Source of the DNA: an uncultured Tateyamaria sp. | GTDB taxonomy: Bacteria > Pseudomonadota > Alphaproteobacteria > Rhodobacterales > Rhodobacteraceae | Direction of reading: 5' to 3' | DNA: 64,000 nt | NCBI RefSeq assembly: GCF_947496075.1 | Contig: NZ_CANMBJ010000002.1 | Span: 558,001 to 622,000 of the forward strand | Program-made: the position numbers and the translations under genes | The notes under the pieces: generated by a model | Told to the model about the DNA's origin: nothing | What the model saw: the letters and a program-made list of their open reading frames with translations, nothing else | Database searches by the model: none | Shown: positions 17,511 to 26,515 of the stretch, in pieces | Layout: each line of letters starts with the position of its first letter | Position numbering within the stretch: the stretch's first letter is position 1

Positions 17511-18746
17511 ATGGATATGTCATTCACGCTACGCCCCGAGAACCGTGACCTCCTGGACAGGGTGGCCGCCATGATCCGGGATGAGATCATGCCGCTCGAA
17601 GAAGAATACGCAGCCGAAGTCGCCAAGGGGGATCGGTGGCAATACACCGACCGGCAGACTGAGATCCTGGAAGGGTTGAAAGCCAAGGCCAAGGCCGCAG
17701 GGCTTTGGAATTTCTGGCTGACCGACAGCGACAAGGGGTTTGGGCTTTCGACCGTCGAATACGCCCACTTCGCCGAGGAGATGGGCAAGACACCGCTTGG
17801 CGCCGAGGTCTTCAACTGCTCCGCCCCCGACACCGGCAACATGGAGGTGTTCGAGCGCTACGGCACCGACAAGATGAAATCCGACTGGTTGGCGCCCCTG
17901 CTGGAAGGGAAAATCCGCTCGGCTTACTTAATGACGGAACCCGATGTGGCTTCGTCCGATGCCACCAACATCTCGATGTCCTGCGTGCGTGATGGCGACG
18001 ATTACGTGCTGAACGGCGAAAAGTATTGGGCCTCCGGTGCGGGGGACCCGCGCTGCAAGGTCTATATCGTCATGGTGAAAACCGGCGGTGATGACCTGCC
18101 CAAGCACAAGCGCCAGTCCATGATCGTTGTCCCCGCGGGGACAGAAGGGATCGAGGTGCTGCGCCCCATGATGGTTTACGGCCATGACGATGCACCGCAC
18201 GGGCATATGCATATCAGGTTCACGAATGTGCGCGTGCCTGCCGAAAACATCCTTCTCGGTGAAGGGCGGGGGTTCGAGATTGCACAAGGCCGCCTTGGGC
18301 CGGGTCGCATCCACCACTGCATGCGTGCCATCGGTCAGGCCGAAGGAGCACTTGAGCTGATGTGCAGACGGTCGCTGTCCAAGGAGGCGTTCGGCAAGCC
18401 ACTGGCCCAGCTGGGTGCCAACTACGACATCATTGCCGAGTGCCGGATGGAGATCGAAATGGCCCGGCTTCTGTGCCTCAAGGCCGCGTGGATGATGGAC
18501 CAGGGCGATGCGCGTGCCGCCGCCCCATGGATCAGCCAGATCAAGGTGATTGCGCCGCGTGTCTCGCTTAAGGTCATCGATGAAGCGGTGCAGATGCATG
18601 GCGGGCAGGGGATCAGTCAGGACACACCGCTGGCCATTGCATGGACGCACCAACGCACGTTGCGTCTGGCTGATGGGCCGGATGCTGTGCACCGCCGTCA
18701 GGTGGCCCGGGCCGAGCTGAAGAAATACACGCAACAGGCGATGTGA
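17511..18746 (+). CDS. Acyl-CoA dehydrogenase
   Basis: 411-residue flavoprotein that makes a 2,3-double bond in a CoA thioester. Seen: the FAD/substrate block AYLMTEPDVASSDATNI, LNGEKYWASGAG, GPGRIHHCMRAIGQAE, and the C-terminal EAVQMHGGQGISQDTPLA typical of ACAD10/11-like members. An AGGAGGAG ribosome site lies 7 bases before the ATG. It follows the BKACE gene by 86 bases, which suggests that the CoA ester released by BKACE is oxidised here. That link is an inference. Confidence 0.9.
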   Translation: MDMSFTLRPENRDLLDRVAAMIRDEIMPLEEEYAAEVAKGDRWQYTDRQTEILEGLKAKAKAAGLWNFWLTDSDKGFGLSTVEYAHFAEEMGKTPLGAEVFNCSAPDTGNMEVFERYGTDKMKSDWLAPLLEGKIRSAYLMTEPDVASSDATNISMSCVRDGDDYVLNGEKYWASGAGDPRCKVYIVMVKTGGDDLPKHKRQSMIVVPAGTEGIEVLRPMMVYGHDDAPHGHMHIRFTNVRVPAENILLGEGRGFEIAQGRLGPGRIHHCMRAIGQAEGALELMCRRSLSKEAFGKPLAQLGANYDIIAECRMEIEMARLLCLKAAWMMDQGDARAAAPWISQIKVIAPRVSLKVIDEAVQMHGGQGISQDTPLAIAWTHQRTLRLADGPDAVHRRQVARAELKKYTQQAM

Positions 18747-18834
18747 TTGTCAGAGCCATGCCGCGGCCTGCATGAACGGGCCGAATTGCGCAAAATGACT
18801 TGCCACAAGGCCGACTCTTGGCCCTATTGAAGGC

Positions 18835-20478
18835 ATGAAAGATCATGTCCCACATACAGAGCCGTTGCGCCCACCTGAAACGGTGATGCGCCTTGCGCGC
18901 ATGGGACAAATGATGCCCACAAGGCTCAGCTTTTTGCGCGTGCTAGTCCGGCGGTTGTGCACAGAGCGCGCTGCTGTTCGGCGCATTCATTGGAATGTGT
19001 CGGATGAAGGCCATGGTCAGGCCGCCTATGCCGTTGATTTGGGTGGTAGCACCTATTCGTTGGTCGCAATCTCGAACGACCTGCCTGCAGACCAACGCAG
19101 TGATCGGGTGATCGCAACGGCATGGGATGCCGCCTTTGTCCTCTTTGACGGGATCGCTTCATCGGATGACATCGCGCGCATTGCCATACAGGCCCCAAAG
19201 CAAGAGGCGGGACGTTTCAGCCCGCGTGACCTTGTACTCAGCCGGGCCAACAAATCTGTCCGCATGTGGGACTCAACGGTTGCAGCCCTGCGGGCAGGGG
19301 AACAACCCGACCCCCAGATGATTTGTGACATCGGCTACCTGATGCGCACGACGGCGGTTTATGGCAATGGCAAGTTCGGCATTGCAGATCGCACGTTGGT
19401 TGCGGATCGCCCCGGGCTTGAGGGCCCATTTGCCGCCGAAATGCTGACCGTCTACCTGATCCGGCACTTCACGCTTGATCTGGTGCAGCATGTGGGCGGC
19501 GGAACGCTTGATCCGAACCTTGCGCGGCACATCGGTATCGGCAATGCGACCGGGCTGGGCATGGCACCTTTCCTGGTTAACCACCCGGTCCTGCTGCACA
19601 ATTGGATGCAAGCGCGTGAAACGGCTCTGGCCCGCGTGTTGGCGCGCGAGACGATGACCGAAGCGCAGGCCACGCGGCTGAGAATGCTCGCGATGCGGGC
19701 GCAGCACCATCTGGCGGATTGGATTGTCCCGGCCGAGGATCACAATCGCATTCTGCGGCAGCTGGAAGAGGATTGGGCATTGTTTGCCCATCATTTTGAT
19801 GCGGTGCATGCAGAGCGATCCTTTGCCGCGCTTTGGAACGCAGCGGCAGGTGAAAGTGACACGCTACAAGAACTTCTAGCCGCGCTATTGATCGAAGTCT
19901 GCCCGGAAGATGTGGATGACCTGGCGCAAGATATGGGGGATAGGTTCGGGCCTCTGATCGTGCCTTTTGCGGATACTGAAGCACTCAAGTCTGCCATCGA
20001 AGCCAAATGGGGCTGGGCGCTTGCCCATGACTATGAGGACGCCGACCAATGCCGGCGGTTTTGGTACGTGAGCGAGGCCAAGCTGGAACCGCGACTGGGC
20101 GACCGTTTTGCCGAACCCGGAGCCGAGTTGGAAACGCCTTTGGATATCGCGCGCCGTGTTGCACAGCTTTATGCCGATCTTCCAACTGCCGCGCTGCCGG
20201 TGTCGGAATTCACGGCACAACATCCTGATCACGCCCATGCCATCAATCGGGTCGCCCTTCTAAACCGCTACTCTTACGCAGAAATCCACGATAATCTGAT
20301 TGCTGCGACCTGTCGCCCCATTGATATGCTGCGTTGCAAGCTCAGTTTCTTTGGTGCGACAAAGTTCGATCCCAAGTCCGACCTGTGGACCCGCATCACG
20401 CTGGCACAGGGCGCACCCCTTGGGGATGAACTACGTCCCGAGATGGATGATTGGTGGCTTCCGGCGATGGAGCGATGA
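18835..20478 (+). CDS. Unrecognised 547-residue protein
   Basis: No domain is recognised with certainty. The protein appears soluble with no signal peptide or membrane span. The N-terminal third has RRIHWNVSDEGHGQAAYAV and LVAISNDLPADQRSDRVIA, suggesting an alpha/beta fold. The central part is helical with many His/Arg, and the C-terminus contains FGATKFDPKSDLWTRITL. Its stop overlaps the start of a DUF3726 gene by ATGA, so the two products are made together. Position after BKACE and an acyl-CoA dehydrogenase suggests a shared metabolic unit. Confidence 0.75.
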   Translation: MKDHVPHTEPLRPPETVMRLARMGQMMPTRLSFLRVLVRRLCTERAAVRRIHWNVSDEGHGQAAYAVDLGGSTYSLVAISNDLPADQRSDRVIATAWDAAFVLFDGIASSDDIARIAIQAPKQEAGRFSPRDLVLSRANKSVRMWDSTVAALRAGEQPDPQMICDIGYLMRTTAVYGNGKFGIADRTLVADRPGLEGPFAAEMLTVYLIRHFTLDLVQHVGGGTLDPNLARHIGIGNATGLGMAPFLVNHPVLLHNWMQARETALARVLARETMTEAQATRLRMLAMRAQHHLADWIVPAEDHNRILRQLEEDWALFAHHFDAVHAERSFAALWNAAAGESDTLQELLAALLIEVCPEDVDDLAQDMGDRFGPLIVPFADTEALKSAIEAKWGWALAHDYEDADQCRRFWYVSEAKLEPRLGDRFAEPGAELETPLDIARRVAQLYADLPTAALPVSEFTAQHPDHAHAINRVALLNRYSYAEIHDNLIAATCRPIDMLRCKLSFFGATKFDPKSDLWTRITLAQGAPLGDELRPEMDDWWLPAMER

Positions 20479-20975
20479 ACATGTCATGGACCGAAGTACA
20501 GACGCTGGGGGTCAAAGCCGCCAGCGGAGCAGGGGTGCCGCCCGCCCAGGCGCTGGCCTTTGGCGCAATGCTGGCCCGCCATATCGCTGATGAAGGTCCG
20601 CAGGGCGCTGTCGCTGCGGCTTTGTCCAAGCCCGAGAAAATCGTTGCCTTGGCACACCGGGTTGAAACGATCGTCGAAGCGGCGTCAGTGACGGCCAGAC
20701 CCGTCGACGCAATGGAAGAGGATGCCGGAACCCGCGCCATGCTGGTCAGCTGGCTGGCTGCTTTGCCCTGCAAGGCTGAACTGGATATCGCGGGGCCAAA
20801 GGTGCGGATCAGTCTTTCGCTGTCCGAACCCAGTGCACGGACGCGCCCGGAACGGCTTCACCTCGATCCATCTCTTTCGAAGCAGTTGGATGTTCTGGCC
20901 GCCAAGACGTATGTGCCTGACAGTGATGCGTCGCGATCTGGCGGTGCGGGTGCCGGGCTGATGGAACTGGACTAG
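20475..20975 (+). CDS. DUF3726 domain protein
   Basis: 166 residues ([20 protein letters not shown]...). It resembles the DUF3726 family of proteobacteria. The N-terminal half is helical and alanine-rich, like the substrate-facing domain of malate/lactate dehydrogenase-like (YlbC-type) proteins. The function is unknown. It is translationally coupled to the preceding 547-residue protein. Its stop codon overlaps the stop of the convergent truA gene (CTAG). Confidence 0.7.
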   Translation: MNMSWTEVQTLGVKAASGAGVPPAQALAFGAMLARHIADEGPQGAVAAALSKPEKIVALAHRVETIVEAASVTARPVDAMEEDAGTRAMLVSWLAALPCKAELDIAGPKVRISLSLSEPSARTRPERLHLDPSLSKQLDVLAAKTYVPDSDASRSGGAGAGLMELD

Positions 20976-21739
20976 GCGAACGGATCGTCCGGATAGCCGA
21001 CCCCGGCCAGATACAGCCCATCCGGCGGGCAGACCGGTCCACACGCGGCGCGGTCACATGCCTCAAGTGCATCCTTGACGTCATCGGGACGCCACGCTCC
21101 GGCCCCCACACGCTCCAACGTGCCAACAAAGCTGCGCACCTGGTTGTGGAGAAAGGATCGCGCCCGCACATCAAAATGAACCTCGGGCCCATGTACGCCG
21201 TCCACCTTGGTGACATCCAACCGATCCAGCGTTTTCAGCGGGCTGTCTGCCTGACAAATGGACGAGCGGAAGGTGGTAAAGTCATGCCGCCCGACCAGGT
21301 GGTCCGCTCCGGCCTGCATGGCATCTGCGTCCAAACGGTTGTTGACACGCCAGACCAGCCCCCGCAGATGCGTTGCAGGCGCGCGGCGCATCAGGATGCG
21401 GAACAGGTAGCGGCGTTCAACGGCAGAAAAGCGTGCGTGCCAATCATCCGCCACAAGGGCGCAGGCGACAATCGCAACCGGGTGCGGTTTCAAATGGTGG
21501 TTCAGCGCTTCGGACAGGCGAAACGGTTCCCAGTCCTTTTCCATGTCGCAATGTGCGACCTGCGCCAGCCCATGGACGCCCGCATCGGTACGCCCGGCAG
21601 CGGCAATGGTGTGATCCCGGGGTTCCAGCCGAGCCAGCGCGCTTTCAATCGCGCCCTGCACAGACGGTTGATCCGCCTGTCGCTGCCACCCGGCAAAAGG
21701 ACCACCATGATATTCGACTTTGAGGGCATAGCGCGGCAT
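20972..21739 (-). CDS. truA: tRNA pseudouridine(38-40) synthase
   Basis: Converts U38, U39 and U40 in the anticodon arm of tRNAs to pseudouridine. 255 residues. The catalytic aspartate is in [15 protein letters not shown]. Other family blocks are [25 protein letters not shown] and [13 protein letters not shown]. The start [10 protein letters not shown] is at the family N-terminus. An upstream ATG 12 codons earlier is less likely. It is convergent with the DUF3726 gene, and the two stops share CTAG. Confidence 0.95.
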   Translation of the reverse strand: MPRYALKVEYHGGPFAGWQRQADQPSVQGAIESALARLEPRDHTIAAAGRTDAGVHGLAQVAHCDMEKDWEPFRLSEALNHHLKPHPVAIVACALVADDWHARFSAVERRYLFRILMRRAPATHLRGLVWRVNNRLDADAMQAGADHLVGRHDFTTFRSSICQADSPLKTLDRLDVTKVDGVHGPEVHFDVRARSFLHNQVRSFVGTLERVGAGAWRPDDVKDALEACDRAACGPVCPPDGLYLAGVGYPDDPFA

Positions 21740-21915
21740 GAAAGCCCACCTAACTCCAAACACAGTCTCCTGCAACGGCGCGCATCTGGTCCTGCCTTCC
21801 CTGTTTCCAAAAAATCCCCGCCGGAGGCTCCCGAACTCACACCCCTAGCGACACTGAACTGGTGCAGGACCGTGCAACACCTTACATAGGCTCCAAGACA
21901 TGAAGGGGGCCGCAC

Positions 21916-23328
21916 GTGGTTCTGACGACAATTGCCGATGGCGTGCTAGATGTGGCCCAGGGCATTTACGATACTGGGGCGAACCTGTTTGGTGACACGA
22001 CCATCCGGCTGGGGGTGACCGGGCTAGCACGCTCAGGCAAGACGGTATTCATCACGTCGCTCGTTGCGAACCTGTTGGATCAGGGGCGGATGCCGCACTT
22101 GCTGGCCGCCAGCGAAGGACGGATCGCCGCCGCCTATCTGCAACCGCAACCCGACGACACGGTGCCGCGCTTCGATTACGAGGCGCACATGGGCGCGCTG
22201 ACCGGCAATCCGCCCAGCTGGCCCGATAGTACGCGTGCTGTCAGCGAGTTGCGGGTGTCGCTGAGGGTCAAGCCAAACGGTTTGCTGGCGGGGTTGCAGG
22301 GCCCCCGGACCGTGCATCTCGATATCATCGACTACCCGGGCGAATGGCTTCTGGATCTTGGGCTTCTGGATCAAAGCTATGACGAATGGTCCGCGTCCGT
22401 GTTGTCTCGCCTTGAAAAACGCGACAGCGCCGCCGACTTTCGCGCGGTTCTTGCCCCTGTGGATGGCGGGGGCAAACTGGACGAGGTGCAGGCCAAAACA
22501 CTTGCCGCCGCCTTCACAGAATACCTGCACGCGGCCCGCGCCGCAGGGTACTACGATTGCACGCCCGGTCGCTTCTTGCTGCCTGGCGATCTGGCCGGGT
22601 CTCCGGTCCTGACCTTTGCGCCGCTGCCGCCCGGGGATGCGCCCCGGCGGTCCTTGCGGCGTGAAATGGCACGGCGCTTTGAGGCGTACAAGTCGCAGGT
22701 GGTGCGCCCATTCTTCCGTGATCACTTTGCTCGCATCGACCGCCAGGTCGTGCTGGTGGATGCGCTTGGTGCCATCCACAACGGACCAGCTGCGGTCGAA
22801 GACATGCGGGCCGCCATGTCCGAAATCCTGGCTGCCTTCCGCCCCGGCAGAAATGCGTTCCTGAGCCAACTGTTTCGGGGCAAACGGGTGGAGAAAATCC
22901 TGTTTGCCGCGACCAAGGCCGATCATTTGCATCACAGCCAACACGCCCGCCTGACGGCCATCATGGAGGCGTTGACCCGCGAGGCGCGCGACCGTGCGCG
23001 CTTTGCCGGGGCAGACACGCAGGCATTGGCACTTGCTGCGCTGCGTGCCACGACGGAAGAGACCGTGCAACATGATGGCAGCCCTCTCGACGTTGTGCGG
23101 GGTACCTTGCTCGAAAACGGAAAACAGGCAGCCTTCTACCCCGGTGCGTTGCCGGATGACCCGGCGCATATCCTTTCGCCGGCAGCGAATGGGGCGCAGG
23201 ATTGGCTGGATGGTGATTACAAGGTGATGCGGTTTGCCCCGGCGCCTCTGACTTTGCGCCCGGGCGATGGCCCGCCGCACATCCGGCTCGACCGCGCCGC
23301 ACAGTTCCTGTTCGGGGACAGGCTGTGA
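21916..23328 (+). CDS. YcjX-family P-loop GTPase/ATPase
   Basis: 470 residues. Walker A is GVTGLARSGKTVFITSL, followed by DIIDYPGEWLLDLGLL (Walker B/G3-like DxxG) and FAATKADHLHH (NKxD-like). In E. coli the family member YcjX is next to YcjF and is linked to the phage-shock region. Here a ycjF-like gene follows, with a GNAT gene between. It starts with GTG. The stop overlaps the GTG start of the GNAT gene. Confidence 0.88.
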   Translation: MVLTTIADGVLDVAQGIYDTGANLFGDTTIRLGVTGLARSGKTVFITSLVANLLDQGRMPHLLAASEGRIAAAYLQPQPDDTVPRFDYEAHMGALTGNPPSWPDSTRAVSELRVSLRVKPNGLLAGLQGPRTVHLDIIDYPGEWLLDLGLLDQSYDEWSASVLSRLEKRDSAADFRAVLAPVDGGGKLDEVQAKTLAAAFTEYLHAARAAGYYDCTPGRFLLPGDLAGSPVLTFAPLPPGDAPRRSLRREMARRFEAYKSQVVRPFFRDHFARIDRQVVLVDALGAIHNGPAAVEDMRAAMSEILAAFRPGRNAFLSQLFRGKRVEKILFAATKADHLHHSQHARLTAIMEALTREARDRARFAGADTQALALAALRATTEETVQHDGSPLDVVRGTLLENGKQAAFYPGALPDDPAHILSPAANGAQDWLDGDYKVMRFAPAPLTLRPGDGPPHIRLDRAAQFLFGDRL

Positions 23329-23771
23329 GTGTGTTGCTCAGGGCGGCCCAGCCAACGGATGCAGGCGCGGTTGGGGCGATCCTGTCGGGCTTCATCGATG
23401 GTACAGATTGGATGCCACGCATTCATACGCGGGCCGAGGACCTTTCTTTTGCCGGACATATGATCGAACAGGGTTGGGTCACAGTGGCTGAAGGCGGTGG
23501 GCAGGTCCACGCCTTTTCGGCGCGCAACGGGGCCGATGTGCATGCACTGTATGTTGATGTGAGTGCACAAGGGCAGGGCATTGGTGCTGATCTACTGGCG
23601 CGGATGCAAGCCGACGCGGATCATCTGACGCTCTGGACCTTTCAGGCCAACACGGGTGCGCAACGGTTTTATCTGCGGCACGGCTTTGCCGAGACGGAAC
23701 GCACCGACGGCGCACGCAACGACGAAGGTTTGCCCGACATTCGCTACGACTGGCACAAAAGGAATACGTGA
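23325..23771 (+). CDS. GNAT-family N-acetyltransferase
   Basis: 148 residues. N-terminal VLLRAAQPTDAGAVGAIL, core beta-strand/pyrophosphate loop ALYVDVSAQGQGIGADLLARM (the Q/RxxGxG/A acetyl-CoA loop), and late NTGAQRFYLRHGFAETERT typical of RimI-like acetyltransferases. The substrate is unknown. It overlaps ycjX upstream (GTGA) and the ycjF-like gene downstream (GTGATG), so all three are translated as a unit. Confidence 0.88.
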   Translation: MSVLLRAAQPTDAGAVGAILSGFIDGTDWMPRIHTRAEDLSFAGHMIEQGWVTVAEGGGQVHAFSARNGADVHALYVDVSAQGQGIGADLLARMQADADHLTLWTFQANTGAQRFYLRHGFAETERTDGARNDEGLPDIRYDWHKRNT

Positions 23772-24784
23772 TGGCCAAAGGTCCGGTACTGATCGAGATC
23801 GATGAGGAGCCTGTTCCGAAAGTGGCAGAGGCGCCACCTGTGCCCGACCCCATCCCCGTCGCCACTCCGCGGGGCGAGGCGATGCAAATGGCCGCCCGTG
23901 TCGCAGCGCGCAAACCTTCGCGGCTTGGTCGTTTGTTCTGGGGGTTGGCGGGCGCAGTGCTGACGGCGGTTCTGAGCGCCGCGGCTTGGGAGTTCGTGAC
24001 GGGTTGGATTGCCCGCGCGCCAATTGTGGGCTGGGCCTTTACCGGGCTGTTGGGGGCCTTTGTCCTAACCCTACTTATCATCTGCTTGCGGGAGCTGGCG
24101 GCACTTCGGCGGCTTGCACGGCTGGACGGTTTGCGCCACGCGGCCGCGCAGGCAACCGAACAGAACGATCTTGCCGCCGCCCGCGTGGTGGTCGACCGGC
24201 TTGATGGGCTGTATCGCGCGCGGCCGGATACGGAATGGGGACGCGCGCGTCTGGCCGAGTTGCGTGGCGACCAGATGGATGCGACCGGGTTGCTCAAATT
24301 GGCCGAAGACACGCTTGTGGCCCCGTTGGACAAGGCTGCTGAGCGGGAAGTTGAAGCTGCTGCACGTCAGGTTGCCACGGTCACAGCCTTGGTGCCGTTG
24401 GCACTCGCCGACGTGGTCGCGGCGCTGACCGCCAACCTGCGCATGATCCGGCGCATTGCCGAGATTTACGGCGGGCGCGGGGGGGTGTTGGGCAGTTGGC
24501 GCCTGACCCGTGCCGTGATGGCGCATCTGGTTGCAACGGGGGCCGTTGCTGTGGGCGATGATATGCTGGAACCCGTTTTAGGTGGTTCAATTTTAGGCAA
24601 ATTGTCCCGCCGATTTGGCGAAGGCCTGGTAAACGGCGCTTTGACAGCCCGTGTCGGTGTGGCCGCCATGGAAGTGTGCCGGCCACTGACCTATCTCCCC
24701 GGTGACAGGCCCAAGGCACGCCGCCTCGTGAAACAGGCGCTTGGTGGTCTATTTCAGAGCCAGAGAGACAAAGGAAACGACTGA
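23771..24784 (+). CDS. YcjF-like DUF697/TIGR01620 inner-membrane protein
   Basis: About 337 residues. A proline-rich cytoplasmic N-terminus of about 60 residues is followed by two close membrane spans (GRLFWGLAGAVLTAVLSAAAW and IVGWAFTGLLGAFVLTLLIIC) and a long helical DUF697-type domain with ALVPLALADVVAALTANLRMIRRIAEIYGGRGG. It is the usual partner of YcjX. GTG at 23768 and ATG at 23771 are both possible starts. ATG was preferred. Confidence 0.85.
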   Translation: MAKGPVLIEIDEEPVPKVAEAPPVPDPIPVATPRGEAMQMAARVAARKPSRLGRLFWGLAGAVLTAVLSAAAWEFVTGWIARAPIVGWAFTGLLGAFVLTLLIICLRELAALRRLARLDGLRHAAAQATEQNDLAAARVVVDRLDGLYRARPDTEWGRARLAELRGDQMDATGLLKLAEDTLVAPLDKAAEREVEAAARQVATVTALVPLALADVVAALTANLRMIRRIAEIYGGRGGVLGSWRLTRAVMAHLVATGAVAVGDDMLEPVLGGSILGKLSRRFGEGLVNGALTARVGVAAMEVCRPLTYLPGDRPKARRLVKQALGGLFQSQRDKGND

Positions 24785-24786
24785 CA

Positions 24787-26406
24787 ATGGAAACTTTTGC
24801 CCCCGACCTTGCCACAATGGTGCGCACACCACTGACCGATGAGCATGTGGATGCGCTGCGCCGTGTTGGAACCGTGATGGAGGTCAAGGCGGGCGAATAC
24901 TTCCAACGGGCAGGTGAGCGTATCGACACTTTCCACTATCTTTTGTCTGGAGAAACGGAGGCGGTAAATTCGTCCAGTGGCAAACGGTATGGGAATGCAA
25001 CGCTTGGTCCCGGTCAGTTCTTTGGCGAACTGGCGTTTCTGAACGGCGGTCATGCTTTCATGGGCGCGCGCGCGGTGCAAGACACGCAGTTGCTCTGTGT
25101 TCCGCGCGACGAGATGCTGAAACTCATGTCGGACGTTCCCGAGATGTCGGACATCGTCATTACTGTCTTTGCCGCGCGGCGCCGCCGCATGCTGGACATG
25201 TCCGAAGGCGGGCTGACCTTGATCGGTGGCGAGGTGAACCGCGATGTGCGACGCATTGCCAGCTTCGCCTCGCGCAATCGCATTCCGTTTGTTGAGGTCG
25301 AGATTGACAGCACCGAGGGTAACGATCTTGCCAACACATGCAGTATAAATCGCGCCCATCCGGCGGTGGTTTTTGCCAAGCATCAGGTGATTGATCCGCC
25401 CACACCCCGTGGGGTCGCCGCCACACTGGGCCTTGATATGTCGCTGCGCAAGGAAGACGTCTATGACGTGGCCATTGTGGGCGGTGGGCCCGCTGGCGTG
25501 GCGGCCGGGGTCTATGCCGGGGCCGAAGGGCTGTGCGCCGTCGTGCTGGAAGACCTCGCAATCGGGGGTCAGGCAGGCACCTCGTCGCGGATCGAGAATT
25601 ACATGGGCTTTCCCACCGGCATCTCGGGCGGTGACCTTGTGGGCCGGGGCGAGGTGCAGGCGATGAAGTTCGGCACACGCTTTGCCGTGCCCGTCCGTGC
25701 GACCGAGCTGATGCAGTGTGAAAAGCATCTGTTCCACATCAAGTTAGACAATGACGACTGGGTATCGGCCAAGTCGCTCGTTGTGGCGACGGGTGTGCAA
25801 TACCGCCGTCTCCCGCTTGAGCGGCTTGAAGAGATGGAAGGCAATGGCGTCTACTACGCGGCCACCGATGTGGAAGCACGCTATTGCAAGGACGCCGAAG
25901 TGGCCGTGATCGGTGGCGGCAATTCAGCGGGTCAGGCCGCCATGTTCCTGGCGCGGACGGCCAAGCACGTTCATGTGCTTGTGCGTGGTGAAACCCTGTC
26001 ATCCTCAATGTCGGATTACCTCCTGCAACGTTTGGAAAGCCACCCGAGGATCACCATCCACTTGTGCACCGAGGTCAAGGAGTTGCATGGCAATGATCGG
26101 CTGGATTCCATCACCATCCATGACCGGCGCGGTGGTCAAAGCTGGCAATTGAACACCAAGGCGCTGTTTATCATGGTCGGGGCCGCGCCCAACACCAATT
26201 GGCTGTCTGATCTGGTCGAGTTGGACGACAGAGGTTTTGTCAAAACCGGATCGGATGTGGGCGCTGTCACCGGTTATGAAACTTCGCGCCCTGGCATTTT
26301 CGCGGTCGGCGATGTGCGTGCAGGCTCTGTCAAGCGGGTGGCGAGCGCCGTGGGTGAAGGATCTGTGGTGATGTCTGCTGTTTGGGCCCATATCGCGGAC
26401 GACTGA
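24787..26406 (+). CDS. cNMP-binding domain fused to thioredoxin-reductase-like flavoprotein
   Basis: 539 residues. Residues about 10-130 are a cyclic-nucleotide-binding (CRP-like) domain with LGPGQFFGELAFLNGG, the phosphate-binding-cassette signature. About 135-215 is a thioredoxin-fold-like linker (FVEVEIDSTEGNDLA). About 225-535 is an FAD/NAD(P)H reductase with VAIVGGGPAGVAAGVYA, VAVIGGGNSAGQAA and GIFAVGDVRAGS. The CxxC pair of true thioredoxin reductases is absent, so thiol-disulfide relay to thioredoxin is unlikely. It starts 3 bases after the ycjF-like gene. Confidence 0.85.
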   Translation: METFAPDLATMVRTPLTDEHVDALRRVGTVMEVKAGEYFQRAGERIDTFHYLLSGETEAVNSSSGKRYGNATLGPGQFFGELAFLNGGHAFMGARAVQDTQLLCVPRDEMLKLMSDVPEMSDIVITVFAARRRRMLDMSEGGLTLIGGEVNRDVRRIASFASRNRIPFVEVEIDSTEGNDLANTCSINRAHPAVVFAKHQVIDPPTPRGVAATLGLDMSLRKEDVYDVAIVGGGPAGVAAGVYAGAEGLCAVVLEDLAIGGQAGTSSRIENYMGFPTGISGGDLVGRGEVQAMKFGTRFAVPVRATELMQCEKHLFHIKLDNDDWVSAKSLVVATGVQYRRLPLERLEEMEGNGVYYAATDVEARYCKDAEVAVIGGGNSAGQAAMFLARTAKHVHVLVRGETLSSSMSDYLLQRLESHPRITIHLCTEVKELHGNDRLDSITIHDRRGGQSWQLNTKALFIMVGAAPNTNWLSDLVELDDRGFVKTGSDVGAVTGYETSRPGIFAVGDVRAGSVKRVASAVGEGSVVMSAVWAHIADD

Positions 26407-26428
26407 CGCAACAGCGTTCCATGGTGAT

Positions 26429-26468
26429 GCAAGGCCGACCTGCAAAGGTCTGGAAAACCTTGCCTTTT
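26429..26468 (+). terminator. Hairpin with short U-tract after the flavoprotein gene
   Basis: GCAAGG/CCTTGC outer stem and GACC/GGTC inner stem, followed by CTTTTG. The pairing is interrupted, so the terminator is only moderately convincing. Confidence 0.4.
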
Positions 26469-26515
26469 GTGTCGGGCGACTGTGGTCTATCCTCATGCCA
26501 AAATGGGTGTGAGGG

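Noticed and set aside
22033-23280. 415-codon minus-strand open frame
   Set aside because: Entirely antisense to ycjX, with low-complexity composition and no recognisable motif.
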